From: Breviolum minutum Mf 1.05b.01
Lineage: Eukaryota > Sar > Dinophyceae > Suessiales > Symbiodiniaceae
Assembly (NCBI GenBank): GCA_000507305.1
Contig: DF240206.1
Span: forward strand, 63,539-127,538
Length of the DNA: 64,000 nt
Direction: 5' to 3'
The first letter of the stretch is position 1. Each line of letters starts with the position of its first letter. The notes beneath the pieces were generated by a model that searched no databases, was not told the DNA's origin, and saw nothing but the letters and a program-made list of their open reading frames with translations. Both the position numbers and the translations under genes were made by a program. Shown here one piece after another: positions 1 through 11,460 of this stretch.

Positions 1-456
1 TGGTGAGCTTGAGCTTCAAACATCTGGTGAATCGAACATCTGTGAATCATGTAAATCGAAACGTCTGACATTGTGTCACAATCCAAACTCCTGTGGTTTG
101 GCTGGCTTTGGATCATCCAGCCAAGCCTCATGGCGAGTCGTGCCACCCATGTGGCTAGGCCAAGAATCCAGGAACAAAAAATCACCACAGTCAAACAGTC
201 AAGAGATGTCGAGTGTAAGGAGACCGCAACAAAAATTGTCATAAAATAAGGACATGGCGAAGTATCCGCATTGTTGATTTACTGGATTGGCGCAGCAGCG
301 GAATTTCCGTCCTGTGTTTGGACCTAAGACTGCGACAACAGAAAGCAACACTTGAACGAGACAGAAACAATGAAATACATTGAAACACAACACACAAATG
401 AATCAAATGACATATTGGCTATTTATTGTATATTTATTGTGACATATTCGAAGAAG

Positions 457-660
457 CTAATACGAAATCCACGTTTCATACTTCAAAGTGCCAAGGGCCA
501 AGCCTTCTTTCTTCACCGTTCGTTCCGCAACCTGAATGCGCTGTTCGGCGCGTATATCATCTGGTATACTGTATACATGTGGTTTCTGGATTTTTCTTCC
601 TTTGAACGTTGACTTCCCGTTCGAGTTCCAGACTGCTTGGCCACAGCGGCACATCACAAC
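457..660 (-). CDS. Internal exon of an unrecognised gene
   Basis: An acceptor after a pyrimidine-rich stretch (CTTTCAAG|GTT) opens a frame of 68 codons beginning VVMCRCGQAVWNSNG and containing IPDDIRAEQRIQVAERT. The paired cysteines (CRC) and the charged helix-like second half look like real protein, and the other two frames are interrupted. The donor was not located, so the low end is the first stop. No family was recognised. The orientation matches the rest of the window. Confidence 0.4.
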   Translation of the reverse strand, partial: VVMCRCGQAVWNSNGKSTFKGRKIQKPHVYSIPDDIRAEQRIQVAERTVKKEGLALGTLKYETWISY

Positions 661-1977
661 CTTGAAAGTTAAGCAACTTGACACATCACTGGCGGAATCT
701 GAATGGGTTTCACACGTCTTCCGCTGATGTGGATGGTGCAGCATTCGTGTGACCTCCTGAGCAGAAGAAAGATTGAATGAGACGGAGTGCATGGAGATGC
801 ATGGCGTGACGTGTATCTCCAACGCCACGCCTTGAAGTCGATTTCTGAATTGCATGTGCTCGAAAATACGGAAGAATTCCACCGTATAAGCATCGCACCT
901 TAGCGCGCATTGCCAAGAGAATTAGTCGCCATGCTTTCAACCCTCCCAAACGAGGCACAAATTCCGATCGCCACGAATCAAAAGCATGTTTTCCTGGCTT
1001 GTGCTTAGCAGATTTTTTCCAAAAGGATTTGAGACTCTCTAATCAGTCTGACTCCAGTATGACAGCATGACAAGCAATCTATGGAGCTTGTGGCAGGATG
1101 GACGAAGATCCTAGGGTGGTTCAAAATATGAATTCAACATGCCATAGGTGTACGTCATTGGATTCCATAGAGGCCCTCGAGAAGTTGCCCGAGCCTCATG
1201 TGCAAACCAAATCTTTGAAATGCTTCTTTCATTGATTGGTTTACGGCTAAGACCCCAACCAGTTATGACCTACGGTGCAAAAATACACACAAGGTCTGGA
1301 CATGGAGGAGCGATTTGTCAGCAACTGGGGACCATGCGATAGGTTCATCGGAGAACATGTCAATGAGAAGGATTTTGGTGTGAACATAACGTACCTTGGT
1401 GGAGATTTGGAGGTCTCATGAGGTCTCAATGAGAAGTTTCCCCACTTGAAAGTCACAAGCAAATTGGCTGATCGGCGTTCCAAGGATCTGGCATGTTCGT
1501 TCAACCCAGTGAGCTTCTCCGGGAGCCACCCACCACCTGATCTTCACAAGCGGCCAAAGACGCGATAAAGGGAACCAGTTCAGAGTGCGTTTGTGCGTTT
1601 GTGCGTTTGTGCGCTCAGCTCAAAGCGAGATGAGGCCAAGTCTCCTTCAGAACCAGCCTTCAGGGTAGCGGGGCCCAGCTAGCAGGCCCTCTGCGGGTAA
1701 GGTGGTCAAATCGAGAAAAAATGAACCAAATCAACCAACCTGTGACATGTAAACTTCAAGTGTATTATGTTGAATCGGAAAAGAACGTGAAATGTGGTAG
1801 GTACAAGCAATGCAGAAGTACTTGGTAGCTCAAAATGTGTTTTACTTGTCATTCAAGAAATTGCTCGAGTTTTTCCGACTAAATTCATCTACATCCCATT
1901 TGAGGTTCTTCCCTGGAGCGATCAGATTCACGAGATTCCCGGTTTTGAGGCTGTAACAACGGGTTCGGGAAAAAACG
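661..1977. other. No supported gene
   Basis: I see no convincing coding frame here. Short open frames on both strands lack splice signals and protein-like composition. A short direct triplication of TTTGTGCG occurs near 1590. Confidence 0.4.
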
Positions 1978-2268
1978 TCAAGTGACCTCCAAGTGCATTC
2001 CAAAAGCAACTCGCACGTTGGCCTTGCCTCGGACACGGGGAAAGCGTGGCACAAACCGAGGCGGCCAATCCACGACTTGGGCGCTGACTCTGAAGCGCCT
2101 GCACAGCCTTGGAAAGGACACAGGACTCGAGAACTTTGTTTGAAATACTCGAATTGCATCACCAAGTTGGAGACATCCTTTGATGCTTGCCAATTGCCTT
2201 GACTTTCCAACAGAAGGTAGGTCGGTATTGGCACTCCTGGCTGCGGATTTCAACCAACTCTCAGCCAC
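1978..2268 (-). CDS. Possible terminal exon, unknown product
   Basis: A 96-codon minus-strand frame ends in a stop and contains an arginine- and proline-rich segment (VDWPPRFVPRFPRV). A second overlapping minus frame is also open, so the choice of frame is uncertain. No family is recognised. It is listed only because the composition is more protein-like than its surroundings. Confidence 0.25.
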   Translation of the reverse strand: MAESWLKSAARSANTDLPSVGKSRQLASIKGCLQLGDAIRVFQTKFSSPVSFPRLCRRFRVSAQVVDWPPRFVPRFPRVRGKANVRVAFGMHLEVT

Positions 2269-3126
2269 TAAGCATTACGTAAGCCACATGAAGTCATGTT
2301 TGCAGCATAAACAACTCCGTAAAACTCAATGCTCCTGCACCCTCACTGCCAGCAGCCAACAGAGCTGGAGCAACTTCTCGACCTCGCATTTCGCCATTTC
2401 TATGCTGTCTAGATGGTCTTCAGATTATACACTGCTGGTATTGCTGCCCGAACCAATGCCAAAGGCGGCAGTGAAAGCAACACTTGACCTGCAAAGAAGT
2501 GCTAGCTGCTACAAGTGCTACACTTTTGGATGATCACTGAAGTTGAAGACTACACCTTTGGAACTACACCTTTTGGACTATGAACATATGAAATATACCT
2601 ATGAAATATACCTATGAAATGAACATTTACAACACGTTTCAACTGCACCAGTCTGGCCAGTCCAGTCTGGTAGTCAACCTGGTGCCTTGCTCGTAAGATG
2701 AGCTGCGCTATGAATGCTAGAGGTTCAGCCCAACCTCAGAAGACCAAACAAAGTGATGGCAAAAAAAGTGTCACAAAAAACATAAATTTATAAATATTCA
2801 AAAATTCATACCTTATTTATTGATGAATATCATCAGAATTTCATAATTTCATCGTCGAAGGAAGTTTAGAAGTCTAACTTCCGACAATATGCAGAGTTGA
2901 AAAGCAGAGTAGAGGTGTCGAGCAGAGTAGAGATGTCAAGTCAGCAGAAAGAAGATCAACACGCGTGTAGAGTCACTAGAAAAAAGGTCCATGCGCGAAA
3001 AATGTTAGGGACGTCGCGAATCGCTGTGTTTTTTCAATGATTCGTGGTTCCTGATGTTCGAAAAGTAGGCTCGCTAAAGCGGCGGGTGCGGAGGTAGCTG
3101 TTCAGCAGACAGGTGAAAAATGGCAN

Positions 3127-3164
<38 letters not shown>

Positions 3165-3574
3165 GTATTTCGTCAGCCAACTAACTAATTGACTGACTGA
3201 CTAACTAACTAACAATTTCGTCAGCTAACTAACTAATTGACTGACTGACTGACTAACTAACTAACTAACTACCTAATCAACTAACTAACTAACTAACTAA
3301 GTAACTAACTAACTAACTCACTAACTAATTAACTAACCAACTAACTAACTCACTCACTAACAAACTAATTAACTAACTAACTAACCAACTAACTAACTCA
3401 CTCACACGAACTAACTAGCTAACTAACTAACTAACTAACTAACTAACTCACCAACTCATTAGCCATCTAACTAACTAACTCACTAACTAGCTAACTAACT
3501 AACTAGCTAGCTAACTAACTAACTAGCTCGCCAGTTAGTCAGTTAACCAGTTAGACAGTTCGGCAGTTAGTCAG
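3127..3574. repeat. (CTAA)n tetranucleotide array with a complementary tail
   Basis: About 410 bases of imperfect CTAA/AACT units are interrupted by CTGA, CTCA and CTAG variants and by two copies of TTTCGTCAGC. From about 3530 the motif switches to its complement (CAGTTAGTCAGTTAACCAG), so the end of the array could fold back on it. A single N at 3126 immediately precedes it, suggesting an assembly problem at this repeat. Confidence 0.9.
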
Positions 3575-3950
3575 ATCCATCAGTGTTTTCGCTTTGTCAT
3601 CCGTGATTCACAACAACCAATCTCTCCTATACATTTCCTATTCTTGAAACTTCCGCCACCGCCTCGTGCGGCTCTACTGGTATATTTTATCAAAAAGACT
3701 CTCAGATGCGTTCGCACAGCACATGTCAAAACTCAAGACTCAAAATGTGATCACGATTTCTCAAAAGATGTCGAAGGGCCGACCAAGGCCTAAACGCAAT
3801 CTCGGGGAAAAGAGCACCACGCGCTTCCAATTCTCCTGAAGGATATCGGATATGGATCGATTCACAAAAAATACAGCTTTCTGACAGCATCTGCTTTCTG
3901 CTTGTTCTGCTTCACGTGATTGGATTGGCTGTACACTCGTTTGACACGTT

Positions 3951-4600
3951 TTAAAACCATCCGGAATACCATACCATCATTGCAGGCTCGAATGCGGAAG
4001 TCGAAACTTTGATCATCGGTGGGTAGTTCGATGGGTCCTCAGAGGGCAAAGGTGTGGCCTTCTCGTTGAGAGCGGCCAAGTCCTGACACTGATTCGAACT
4101 CAAACATTCAGAAAAGATACAGAAAAAACATGAAAAAACATGAAACAAATCTCAATTCGGCATTAGATCTGCATTTCACGTCCTCTCATTTGTTTGGAAA
4201 GTCAGTCCTTCTTCTCAGGGTCTTCAGTAAGCCTTTCCCAATACTTCAAGTACTTCTGGCAAATATCTGGCCTTATCACGGGTCGCGTGCCAGACACGGA
4301 TAAGTGGAGGTGTCAGAAATGTTCTCCAATCTTGAGGCCTGGACTGTGTCACGATATGACCCACATTGGAATGACCAAAAATGGCGCCCGCCGTGATGTT
4401 GGTGGAACCTGTCCTGAGAAGCACTTTGCCCAGCAAGCCTGGAGATAAGACGGACGCTGAGGGAAGTACCACACAGCAATTGGCGTCCCGTCTGGCGACA
4501 GCAAAACGATAAATTTGTTGTGACCTAAGTGCGAACCCCACAAAGAGACATGTGATGACAAAGACTTGACATTTTGATTTTGATATATTTTGATGATGCT
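3951..4600 (-). CDS. 3' end of an unrecognised multi-exon gene
   Basis: The terminal exon at 3951-4082 follows a CAG|GAC acceptor. It encodes DLAALNEKATPLPSEDPS and ends MMVWYSGWF-stop. A second exon at about 4224-4438 (CCAG|GC acceptor) contains LLGKVLLRTGSTNITAGAIF and RPQDWRTFLTPPLIRVWH. A third at about 4490-4600 contains SLWGSHLGHNKFIVLLSPDG and TPIAVWYFPQRPS. All three are on the minus strand in plausible 5'-to-3' order. Exact joins were not resolved and no family is recognised. Confidence 0.45.
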
Positions 4601-4711
4601 TTTAATCAAGTCTCAAAGTAAACCCATCAAACCGACACTTCCAGCATGCGGAACAAGTACACATGGAATGAATGCAAATGCCTGGGCACATGTGGTGCTT
4701 CATGGGACTGC

Positions 4712-4714
<3 letters not shown>

Positions 4715-4742
<28 letters not shown>

Positions 4743-4759
4743 TATGAGAGAGAGAGAGT
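4715..4759. repeat. (GA)n microsatellite
   Basis: A run of GA dinucleotides is broken once by TAT. On the minus strand it produces an artificial Ser-Leu run at the end of an otherwise noncoding open frame. Confidence 0.95.
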
Positions 4760-4949
4760 GCAATTCACATCAATCCAGGTTTCCGTGTTTCGTTGCTCCT
4801 GATCTTTCACATCTAATCGCCACGCACCGAGGCGCATACTGATTGCAGAGGCTGGCCGTGTCCGGAAGTGCACGCACCTCGCTCTGGTGCAACAGATTTT
4901 CGTTTCCATCGCAGTTGACTCTGAGGGTGAGGCCCTGAGGTTAATAAAC

Positions 4950-5136
4950 CTGCATCTGCCAATGCCCAGTAATTCAAATGTTGTGGTCCACGTTGGCTCC
5001 ACACCTCCATGTGTCGTTTCACAATTGCGTGGATTTTCTTCACGACGGAGGCATTGGGGCCTTCCGATCCTCCGACCACGTCGCTGCTTTCCAGTCCAAG
5101 ACCTGAAGCAAGTCGAAGACCGGAAAAACGGACCGC
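4950..5136 (-). CDS. Internal exon of an unrecognised gene
   Basis: Bounded by an AAG|GCG acceptor and a GCAG|GTTTATT donor, this exon encodes 62 residues. They run from AVRFSGLRLASGLGLES through SEGPNASVVKKIHAIVKRH to HLNYWALADAG. Splice signals agree at both ends and codon use is protein-like. The longer frame overlapping it (4700-5479, minus) runs into the GA repeat and is probably a shadow. It may be an upstream exon of the 3951-4600 gene. The function is unknown. Confidence 0.5.
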
Positions 5137-5942
5137 CTTCGAAACGTGTCCCAGACTGCCACCAAGTGGCTATGCCAAGTGAAGCTCCGCGCCTGTGCTT
5201 TACTATCTTTACTTCGTCAATCTGTGTGTGTTTGACGCCACACGAACAATACAACAAGAGCACCTCTTCGCATCTGCCAAAGCCCTGATGACTGGAGGGT
5301 AGTGCCTCAATGGCGGCCCTGGTGTCTTGTTGATGTTTGCAATATAGTTTTGATACAGAAGAAAGGGCATATTTTCTTGATATGTTTGATGCACAATGCC
5401 CAACGTTACAACCTTTCATCTGACTAAGAACTCGGCGCTTCATAAAAAGCACAACGCAAACCCCATTGGTCTCCAGCACGCTGGATGAAAGACAACAAGG
5501 CCTTTCAAGCAGATCTCACATCACGATGCTCGCTCTGCAAGATCGAATCCATGATGAACGCAATGTCAACAGGGCCATAACAAGGCCATGCCGCCATGTC
5601 ATGCCACCTCTTCCAGTCCGTGAGATAGCCATTGCCAGTGCTCTGCACTCCTTGGCCCGAGCCTCGATCTGTGAAACTGCCGTGGAATTTCGGGAATTTC
5701 CATAAGATTTTGACATCCGTGGCAACCTAAAACTGTGTTATTCTAGATGTTATTCTGCAATATTACTCAGAATATCTCAGAATTCCATGTGAGTTGTAGC
5801 ACGGACATTGCAGCTTTGGGTGCTCTGGCTCGCGCGTGCCCATAGAAAGACGTGCGAAGCGTTGGGAGCCGGCCACTCCACGATTGAAGTGCACCTGACA
5901 TCTACTGTGGCCTACCAGCTTGTCCCGCTTAGACAATTCCTG

Positions 5943-6633
5943 TCACGCTTGATGTGATGAATTCTTCTGCTTTTCACTGAACGACACGGAAAATATGCCA
6001 GCCTGATCTCCCTCTCCAAGAGTTGTGTCTGTGTGGACCTCCAGAGACACCTGGTATTGAGACGCTATGTGATCGAAGAATCCGTAGGCTGCATTCAAAA
6101 AAGCCATGTCATTGAAAGTGTCCAACGAGTGCAAACAGTCAAATTGGCGGGTGTTCTTGAAAGTTGTTGATAGTGATATACCACGCATATTTCAAAATAC
6201 TTTTGAATGTCGTGACTCAAAGTGACCATTTACAAGCACTTGTAGCATGTCTTCACAAGCTCGATCCAGATCACCTGCAAAAGGTATCACATGCAAAACA
6301 CTGTACCGGCCTTGGCTCCCACGTGCAAACCAGGGCCTTTAGTGGAAGGACCTGAGTCTGAGACTCCGATGAAAAAAACAAAAAACAACCGAATTTCCTT
6401 CTCGACTTCCGCTTCATCTCTGTGGCCTTGCGCTTCGCATCCATCGGTACCCAGATCCGCATTTCCGTACACGGCATAGGCGGTATAGCGGTACCTCACA
6501 CGGACAGGGCGCGTGCCTCAAGGGGGAATAGGCACCCAGTGCCTGTCGGGCCTGGTGTTGGGCTCCGCGGAGTAATCGCCCCATTTGAAGTCCTGGATAG
6601 CACATCTCACAGCCTTGGCCAAAATGCCAAACC
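5943..6633 (-). CDS. 3' part of an unrecognised multi-exon gene
   Basis: The terminal exon at 5943-6155 (TCAAG|AAC acceptor) includes LHSLDTFNDMAFLNAAYGFF and VHTDTTLGEGDQAGIFSVSF before the stop. An upstream exon at 6536-6633 runs from a CAG|GGT acceptor to a TGG|GTGCC donor and encodes AKAVRCAIQDFKWGDYS and NTRPDRHW. Between them, near 6395-6505, an open segment reads RYRYTAYAVYGNADLGTDG. The pieces are collinear on the minus strand. No domain was recognised. Confidence 0.45.
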
Positions 6634-6712
6634 CTGAGGCTTCACGATCATGTTGATGGCCAAATCCATGCTGAAATGATAAACAACACAATATCATACA
6701 ATGATGATTTGT

Positions 6713-6822
<110 letters not shown>

Positions 6823-7615
6823 CTGACGATGATATCAGAGATAGGTGAAAATGGTCAACAAACTGAAGGAGCCGGTGTCATGGAATTGATGCGGAAAACG
6901 CAAGGGACTGCTTCGAAATGGCCATGTTGGCATGTGCCTTCCATGATCCGCCTTCAATTTACGTATGGGCGCCCATATGCCTCCCATCTTTTTCCCTCCA
7001 AAATTTGAGGTCCCAGACTCGTTGCCATCCACCTCCAGCTGGCACCTCGAACCAGGCAATGTGGTTTCCATGAATCCTTCCACTTTTGTTGTTCGTTGAT
7101 CCTTCTGCGCATGTCATTTCCTAATGCTTGTCAAGCAAAATAGTGCATAGAGCACTGGAAGCCTTTTAAGCCTTCTCGCGCTCACGCAAGCCAAAAAAAT
7201 GACAAACAATGTGGCTGTGGCATTTCAGCACCCGCAAAATGACAGAACTATGGGAACATCTTTCATCCATTTTCATCCTGAAATCACGCTCTGCCGTGCT
7301 CTTTCACTCCATTCTCTGTTCATTTTGACTCGATCTAAAGCAGAATTCTTCCGTCGTCAAATTATCCGTTGAAGATTGTGCTCCCACAAGGTGACTGCAC
7401 GGATTTGCAGCAGGATTGTTGGCAGTTTGTCTCAGTGTTCATGATTTCCTGCAAGCTTCGTGGCAGAGTTCGTCTGAGTTCAGAAATCTTCATCAGATCA
7501 GCGTCAGTAAAGGCCAACCCAAAGCATTGCAGTCGAGCTATGGAAGATCCATGCTGCTATTGCAATAGCTTTTGTCGTTTTTGTCGTCACAAAATGAATG
7601 CCTGAGGCTCCAGAC

Positions 7616-8918
7616 TCATATTTTTTGCCATTTCAGTTGTGCTTCTTGAGCTTCCAGCTGTAAATCCTCAATGACGTTGAGGTGAACAGCTTGAGCTCGT
7701 TCAGCGTCAAAGATTGATTGCAACTTCAAATCAAACTTCGCCAATTCTTCGGTCGCTTTTCGTGGATCAAAGTTGCAGTTACAATCGAGCAGTTCTGCGA
7801 GTTCTTTGAAGCCTTCTGCGCGTGCAAGGACGCTGAAAGGTTGCCGATCCTCACGTGTGTAGCATGACCGTCCCAGACGAGATAACGCTGCAAACTTGGC
7901 AAAGCGATCAAAGGCAGACCTGCCAAAGCAACAAAACAAGGCAGCAGTTGAACGCTTCATTCTTTTGACACATTTCTCACATCTTTTGATTCTTTCTCAA
8001 CTCCTTCAATGATTCCAATCCAATGAAATTTCAGCCAGTTCATTGACTGGAGAAAGCCTGGCCTGGAGGTGAAAAGACGATCCACCAGAAGCAGTAAGAC
8101 ATTACGATCTGCATTCACCGAAAACTCCGCTTTTTCAATGGAGATAGCAGCAATGACTTCGACCTGAAAACGGGAACATTCAAGTTGAGGACATGGCAAC
8201 CCATGCCCGGAATTTAGAGTGCCTTCATTGGCATGAAGCAAAATGTGAAAGAAAGTAAAATCACGACATGTCTGGGTTTGCATCCAAAACACATACAGCT
8301 TGGCATCAAAGCCATCTTTTCGACTACCAAAGTTCACGAAAGCTTTCCATGCAACGCCCAATGCGGCAGAATCTGTTGAAGGCGTACTTGCCAACTTGCA
8401 AGCGAATTCGAAAAGACACCACCCTGGCAAAAACATGAGACATTTCTGATGGAGTGTGAAGCTTGTGCGGCCACATTGGTACCTTTCCACAAGACAATTC
8501 TGATGTGCCCTGCGCCTCGTGAGAAATAGTGAGGTGATGCCACGGCTATTAGGGCTTTTGAGAGAAGGATGTATTCCAACAAAAAGAACGCCTTCCTCAA
8601 TGTTCAGATGGGAAAGTGCAGCCTTTTTTGTGGATCTGCAAGAATCACCGGAAAACTTATCCGAAATTTTGTATTTCAGCCGAGTTTCGTCTTTACCATT
8701 TCAAAAGCTTGCCCGCTCTGAGGTAAGCATGCACGCTCGATCCAAAAGAATGCCTCGATAAAAAAATCACGTGGTTTGGCAATGTGTTCCGGCAATCCAA
8801 AGATCCCGCTTTGATTTTGCATGCCAAAAAATGCAGCAAAAGAAAGAGGTTCTTCAATGATTCCAGCCAAAATGCATCCTTGGGATGGATACCACGCTGA
8901 CCACGGCATTCCAAATAC
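7616..8918 (-). CDS. Multi-exon protein with a WCLFE motif (possibly TIR-like)
   Basis: The best exon is 8697-8918. It has a GAAG|GTA acceptor, an ATG|GTAAAG donor and exactly 74 codons, starting VFGMPWSAWYPSQGC and containing GLPEHIAKPRDFFIEAF. The next exon, about 8297-8423, starts WCLFEFACKLASTPS. Another begins at 8163 after TTCAG|GTC and reads VEVIAAISIEKAEFSVNADR. The terminal exon, 7616 to about 7888, contains LSRLGRSCYTREDRQPFSV and ends LQLEAQEAQLKWQKI-stop. A W-C-L-F/D-E motif after a strand-like segment recalls TIR-type domains, and the pattern of WCLFE followed by AEFSVNADR resembles a family I have seen in dinoflagellates. The function is not established. It ends roughly 0.5 kb downstream of the transporter on the same strand. 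Confidence 0.6.
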
Positions 8919-9402
8919 CTTCAAAGACAAAGAGGACAAACTGAAAAGGTTTGAAATGTGCCAGAACCCAGCCGCTATGCGTGTGAAAAGCAAGAAATGT
9001 TGCAAAAAGATGCACGAAATAAAAGCCAAGAGGCACTGACTTGGCTTGCGCCTGTGCATACCACTCATGTGGATCATGGAAGACTTCTGGCCTTCCCTGT
9101 TGCTGGACCATGCTGGGAAGATATGCAGCTTCTCCCAAAAGAGCACCTGGACTGGTTAAAAAACAATGAAAAACACATATCATGGACTACACTCGCGCCC
9201 GACTATTTGCCACGCACAGCTTCCACTTTTTCAACGAAGCCAAACAAAAAGCGGGTCTTGAGTGTCACGCCGCTGGGGGTGGAGCCATGCAAGCATTTAA
9301 ATTATCCGCTGGCAATTCCACCCGTCTCGACGGCAGCCTGTTGTCGTGCCAGTCTTATTAGGAAAAATGTCAATTTCACTAGGCCTGGTGTGCTTAACGT
9401 AC

Positions 9403-10272
9403 TCACTCCTTCTTTCCCAACTTGCCAAACATGAAGGACATACCGGCGCCAACCACAAAAGCACCAGCAATGGCATTGCCGATGGTCACAGGGATAAGAT
9501 TCTTGATCAGAATGTCTCCCCAAGTGAGTGGTGCGCCGGAGAACAAGCCAGCTGGGAGAATGAACATGTTGGCCACAGAGTGTTCAAAGCCAATGGCAAT
9601 GAACATAGAAATAGGGAACCAAACTCCGACCATCTTGCCTGTCATGTCCTTTGCCATTGTGCACAACCACACAGCCATGCAAACCAACCAATTGCACATG
9701 ATGCCCTTCACCACGGTCTGCCCAAAAGTTGCTGAGCACTTCTTCATCACAGTGTGGACAGCCATTTCAGCTGCACCCGCAGTGAACATGCCTGTGTAGC
9801 GGGCCACTGCATCAATCAGCAAACAGCCACAAATGTTGCCAATGTAAGCGATGCTCCAGTTGCGAATCAAATCCTTCACAGTGCACTTCTTCTCATAGAT
9901 GCCAATGGCCATAGTGGCACTGTTTCCAGTGAAAAGCTGTCCACCAGTGGTCAACACCAACAGGAGGTTGATGGGAAACAAGGCCGCAAAGACAGCTTTT
10001 TGTGTGATGAACTGGGAAGCCATGTTGCCACCAAGCACCAAAGACAGCAAGCCAGCCATACCCACATATGCACCACCCATGAATGCAGCATGGAATGTCT
10101 TTTGCCATGGCTGATCCCTCAAGTACTCTGACTTGTCCACCAGTTCTTGGTATGTCTCAGGAGGAGAGCCCACTACGGCAGTGGAAGGGCCACCACCAGC
10201 ACGAAGCGCACTGCGGCGTTCACGCCAACGAACGCCACCCGCCACCACGAACATGGCAGCCATGGAGGTCAT
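9403..10272 (-). CDS. Formate/nitrite transporter (FNT family), intronless
   Basis: A single uninterrupted reading frame of 289 codons encodes a member of the formate/nitrite transporter family, pentameric channels that pass small monovalent anions such as formate, nitrite, lactate or hydrosulfide across a membrane. I chose the ATG at 10272 because the frame upstream of it has no ATG. Six hydrophobic segments follow a basic N-terminus (about residues 15-25) that could be a targeting region. Signature segments are TGGQLFTGNSAT (109-120), the central GFEHSVANMF with the conserved pore histidine (His231), and NLIPVTIGNAIAG (258-270). The protein ends KLGKKE. Substrate and membrane cannot be told from sequence. 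It has no intron, unlike the exon-rich genes around it. Confidence 0.95.
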   Translation of the reverse strand: MTSMAAMFVVAGGVRWRERRSALRAGGGPSTAVVGSPPETYQELVDKSEYLRDQPWQKTFHAAFMGGAYVGMAGLLSLVLGGNMASQFITQKAVFAALFPINLLLVLTTGGQLFTGNSATMAIGIYEKKCTVKDLIRNWSIAYIGNICGCLLIDAVARYTGMFTAGAAEMAVHTVMKKCSATFGQTVVKGIMCNWLVCMAVWLCTMAKDMTGKMVGVWFPISMFIAIGFEHSVANMFILPAGLFSGAPLTWGDILIKNLIPVTIGNAIAGAFVVGAGMSFMFGKLGKKE

Positions 10273-10296
10273 GGCATGCTGAACCTTGCAGAACAA

Positions 10297-11460
10297 AAGC
10301 TCTCAATTTTTATCCAGCTCTACCACAGATCTATGAAGTGAAAATAAATTCTATACCTTGTCATCCTAAGATCTATTCAATTGATCAAGTCTGCAAAGTT
10401 GATACAAATACCGCCACCGCGATACGGACTGGCTCATATTCATATTGCACTAGGACGCTAGGACTCAGTTAAAGCAAGAAACGGATGGATCCTCTGAGTA
10501 TCCACTGACCAATGCTGGTCCCTTAGAGAACTGGGCGCCCCTCAAGTCATGCTTTGCCACGGTGCTGATGCTTGGTGCGACTGGTGCGACAAAGGCAACA
10601 CCCGACATGCTGTCTCTGGGTCTTTCGTGGGCGAAGGCGGACGGTGCGTTTCCACTCTGAGCCGAAAAAACAACGTCACGCACACAACGTCACAGATTCT
10701 CCACAATCAAGAAAATCGTGCTCGGATGGTGCTACATGTCCATTATCATTCATTCAATGCTCGGCTAGTTAAAGGGGCCAGATTCGCAAAGGACCAACGA
10801 CGGAGCAAGGATATCTGATATCTGAGCAAAGTGGCAAAGCACCTCTGCGTGGATCGCATTGGCAAGGAGGCTCCCAGGCATAGGAAACGAAGAAAAAACT
10901 AGCTGATCTTGGTTCCAGTGCCCGAGCTTTCTGATTGTAGAAGTCTTTTTCCTGCGGGCATCTTGTCAAGTCAAGCTTGTTGTGGTGACTCATTTCTTTT
11001 TGCCAGGCCAGGCCTATTGCTATCATGTGTCTTCAGTGTCCTTCAATGGTCACAAAAACGATTCCCTAGGAAGGAACCTGCCAATGTTTCCCAATCATTC
11101 TCAACGTGCAATCCGTCCACAATCGTTCACGTCCTCCAGTTCGGCCTTTCGCTGCTGCAAAAAAGATCTCACGTCAGGCTCGGAATAAGCACTCACCTGG
11201 GGAGAGTTCACCCAAATGTCCGCAAAGGTCCATCATAAAACCCATGAGGTCTGCGGTCTTGACTACCTTTCAGACATATCTGGCTAGAAAAAGATGACTG
11301 ACATACACATATGTAATCATATGTATATGAACATATATACACGATATGTACAGTATACATTTTACTTTAGACATAGCGTCATAACACTTGCACCACACTG
11401 ATCCCAAAGCTGCTGCTACCATGTTGGCATTTTTCACCTACCATTCCTTCGTCCTTACCA
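10297..11460. other. No supported gene
   Basis: This is the region upstream of the transporter. It has no convincing coding frame. A pyrimidine-rich AG (TTGTTCTGCAAG) 12-25 bases before the transporter ATG could be a trans-splicing acceptor, but that is only inference. Confidence 0.4.

Noticed and set aside
4700-5479. A 259-codon minus-strand open frame
   Set aside because: It ends in the translated GA repeat and overlaps, in another frame, an exon (4950-5136) with better composition and clean splice sites. I treat it as a shadow.
10273-10296. Extension of the formate/nitrite transporter by eight residues
   Set aside because: The extra codons would start at TTG. The first ATG in frame is at 10272.
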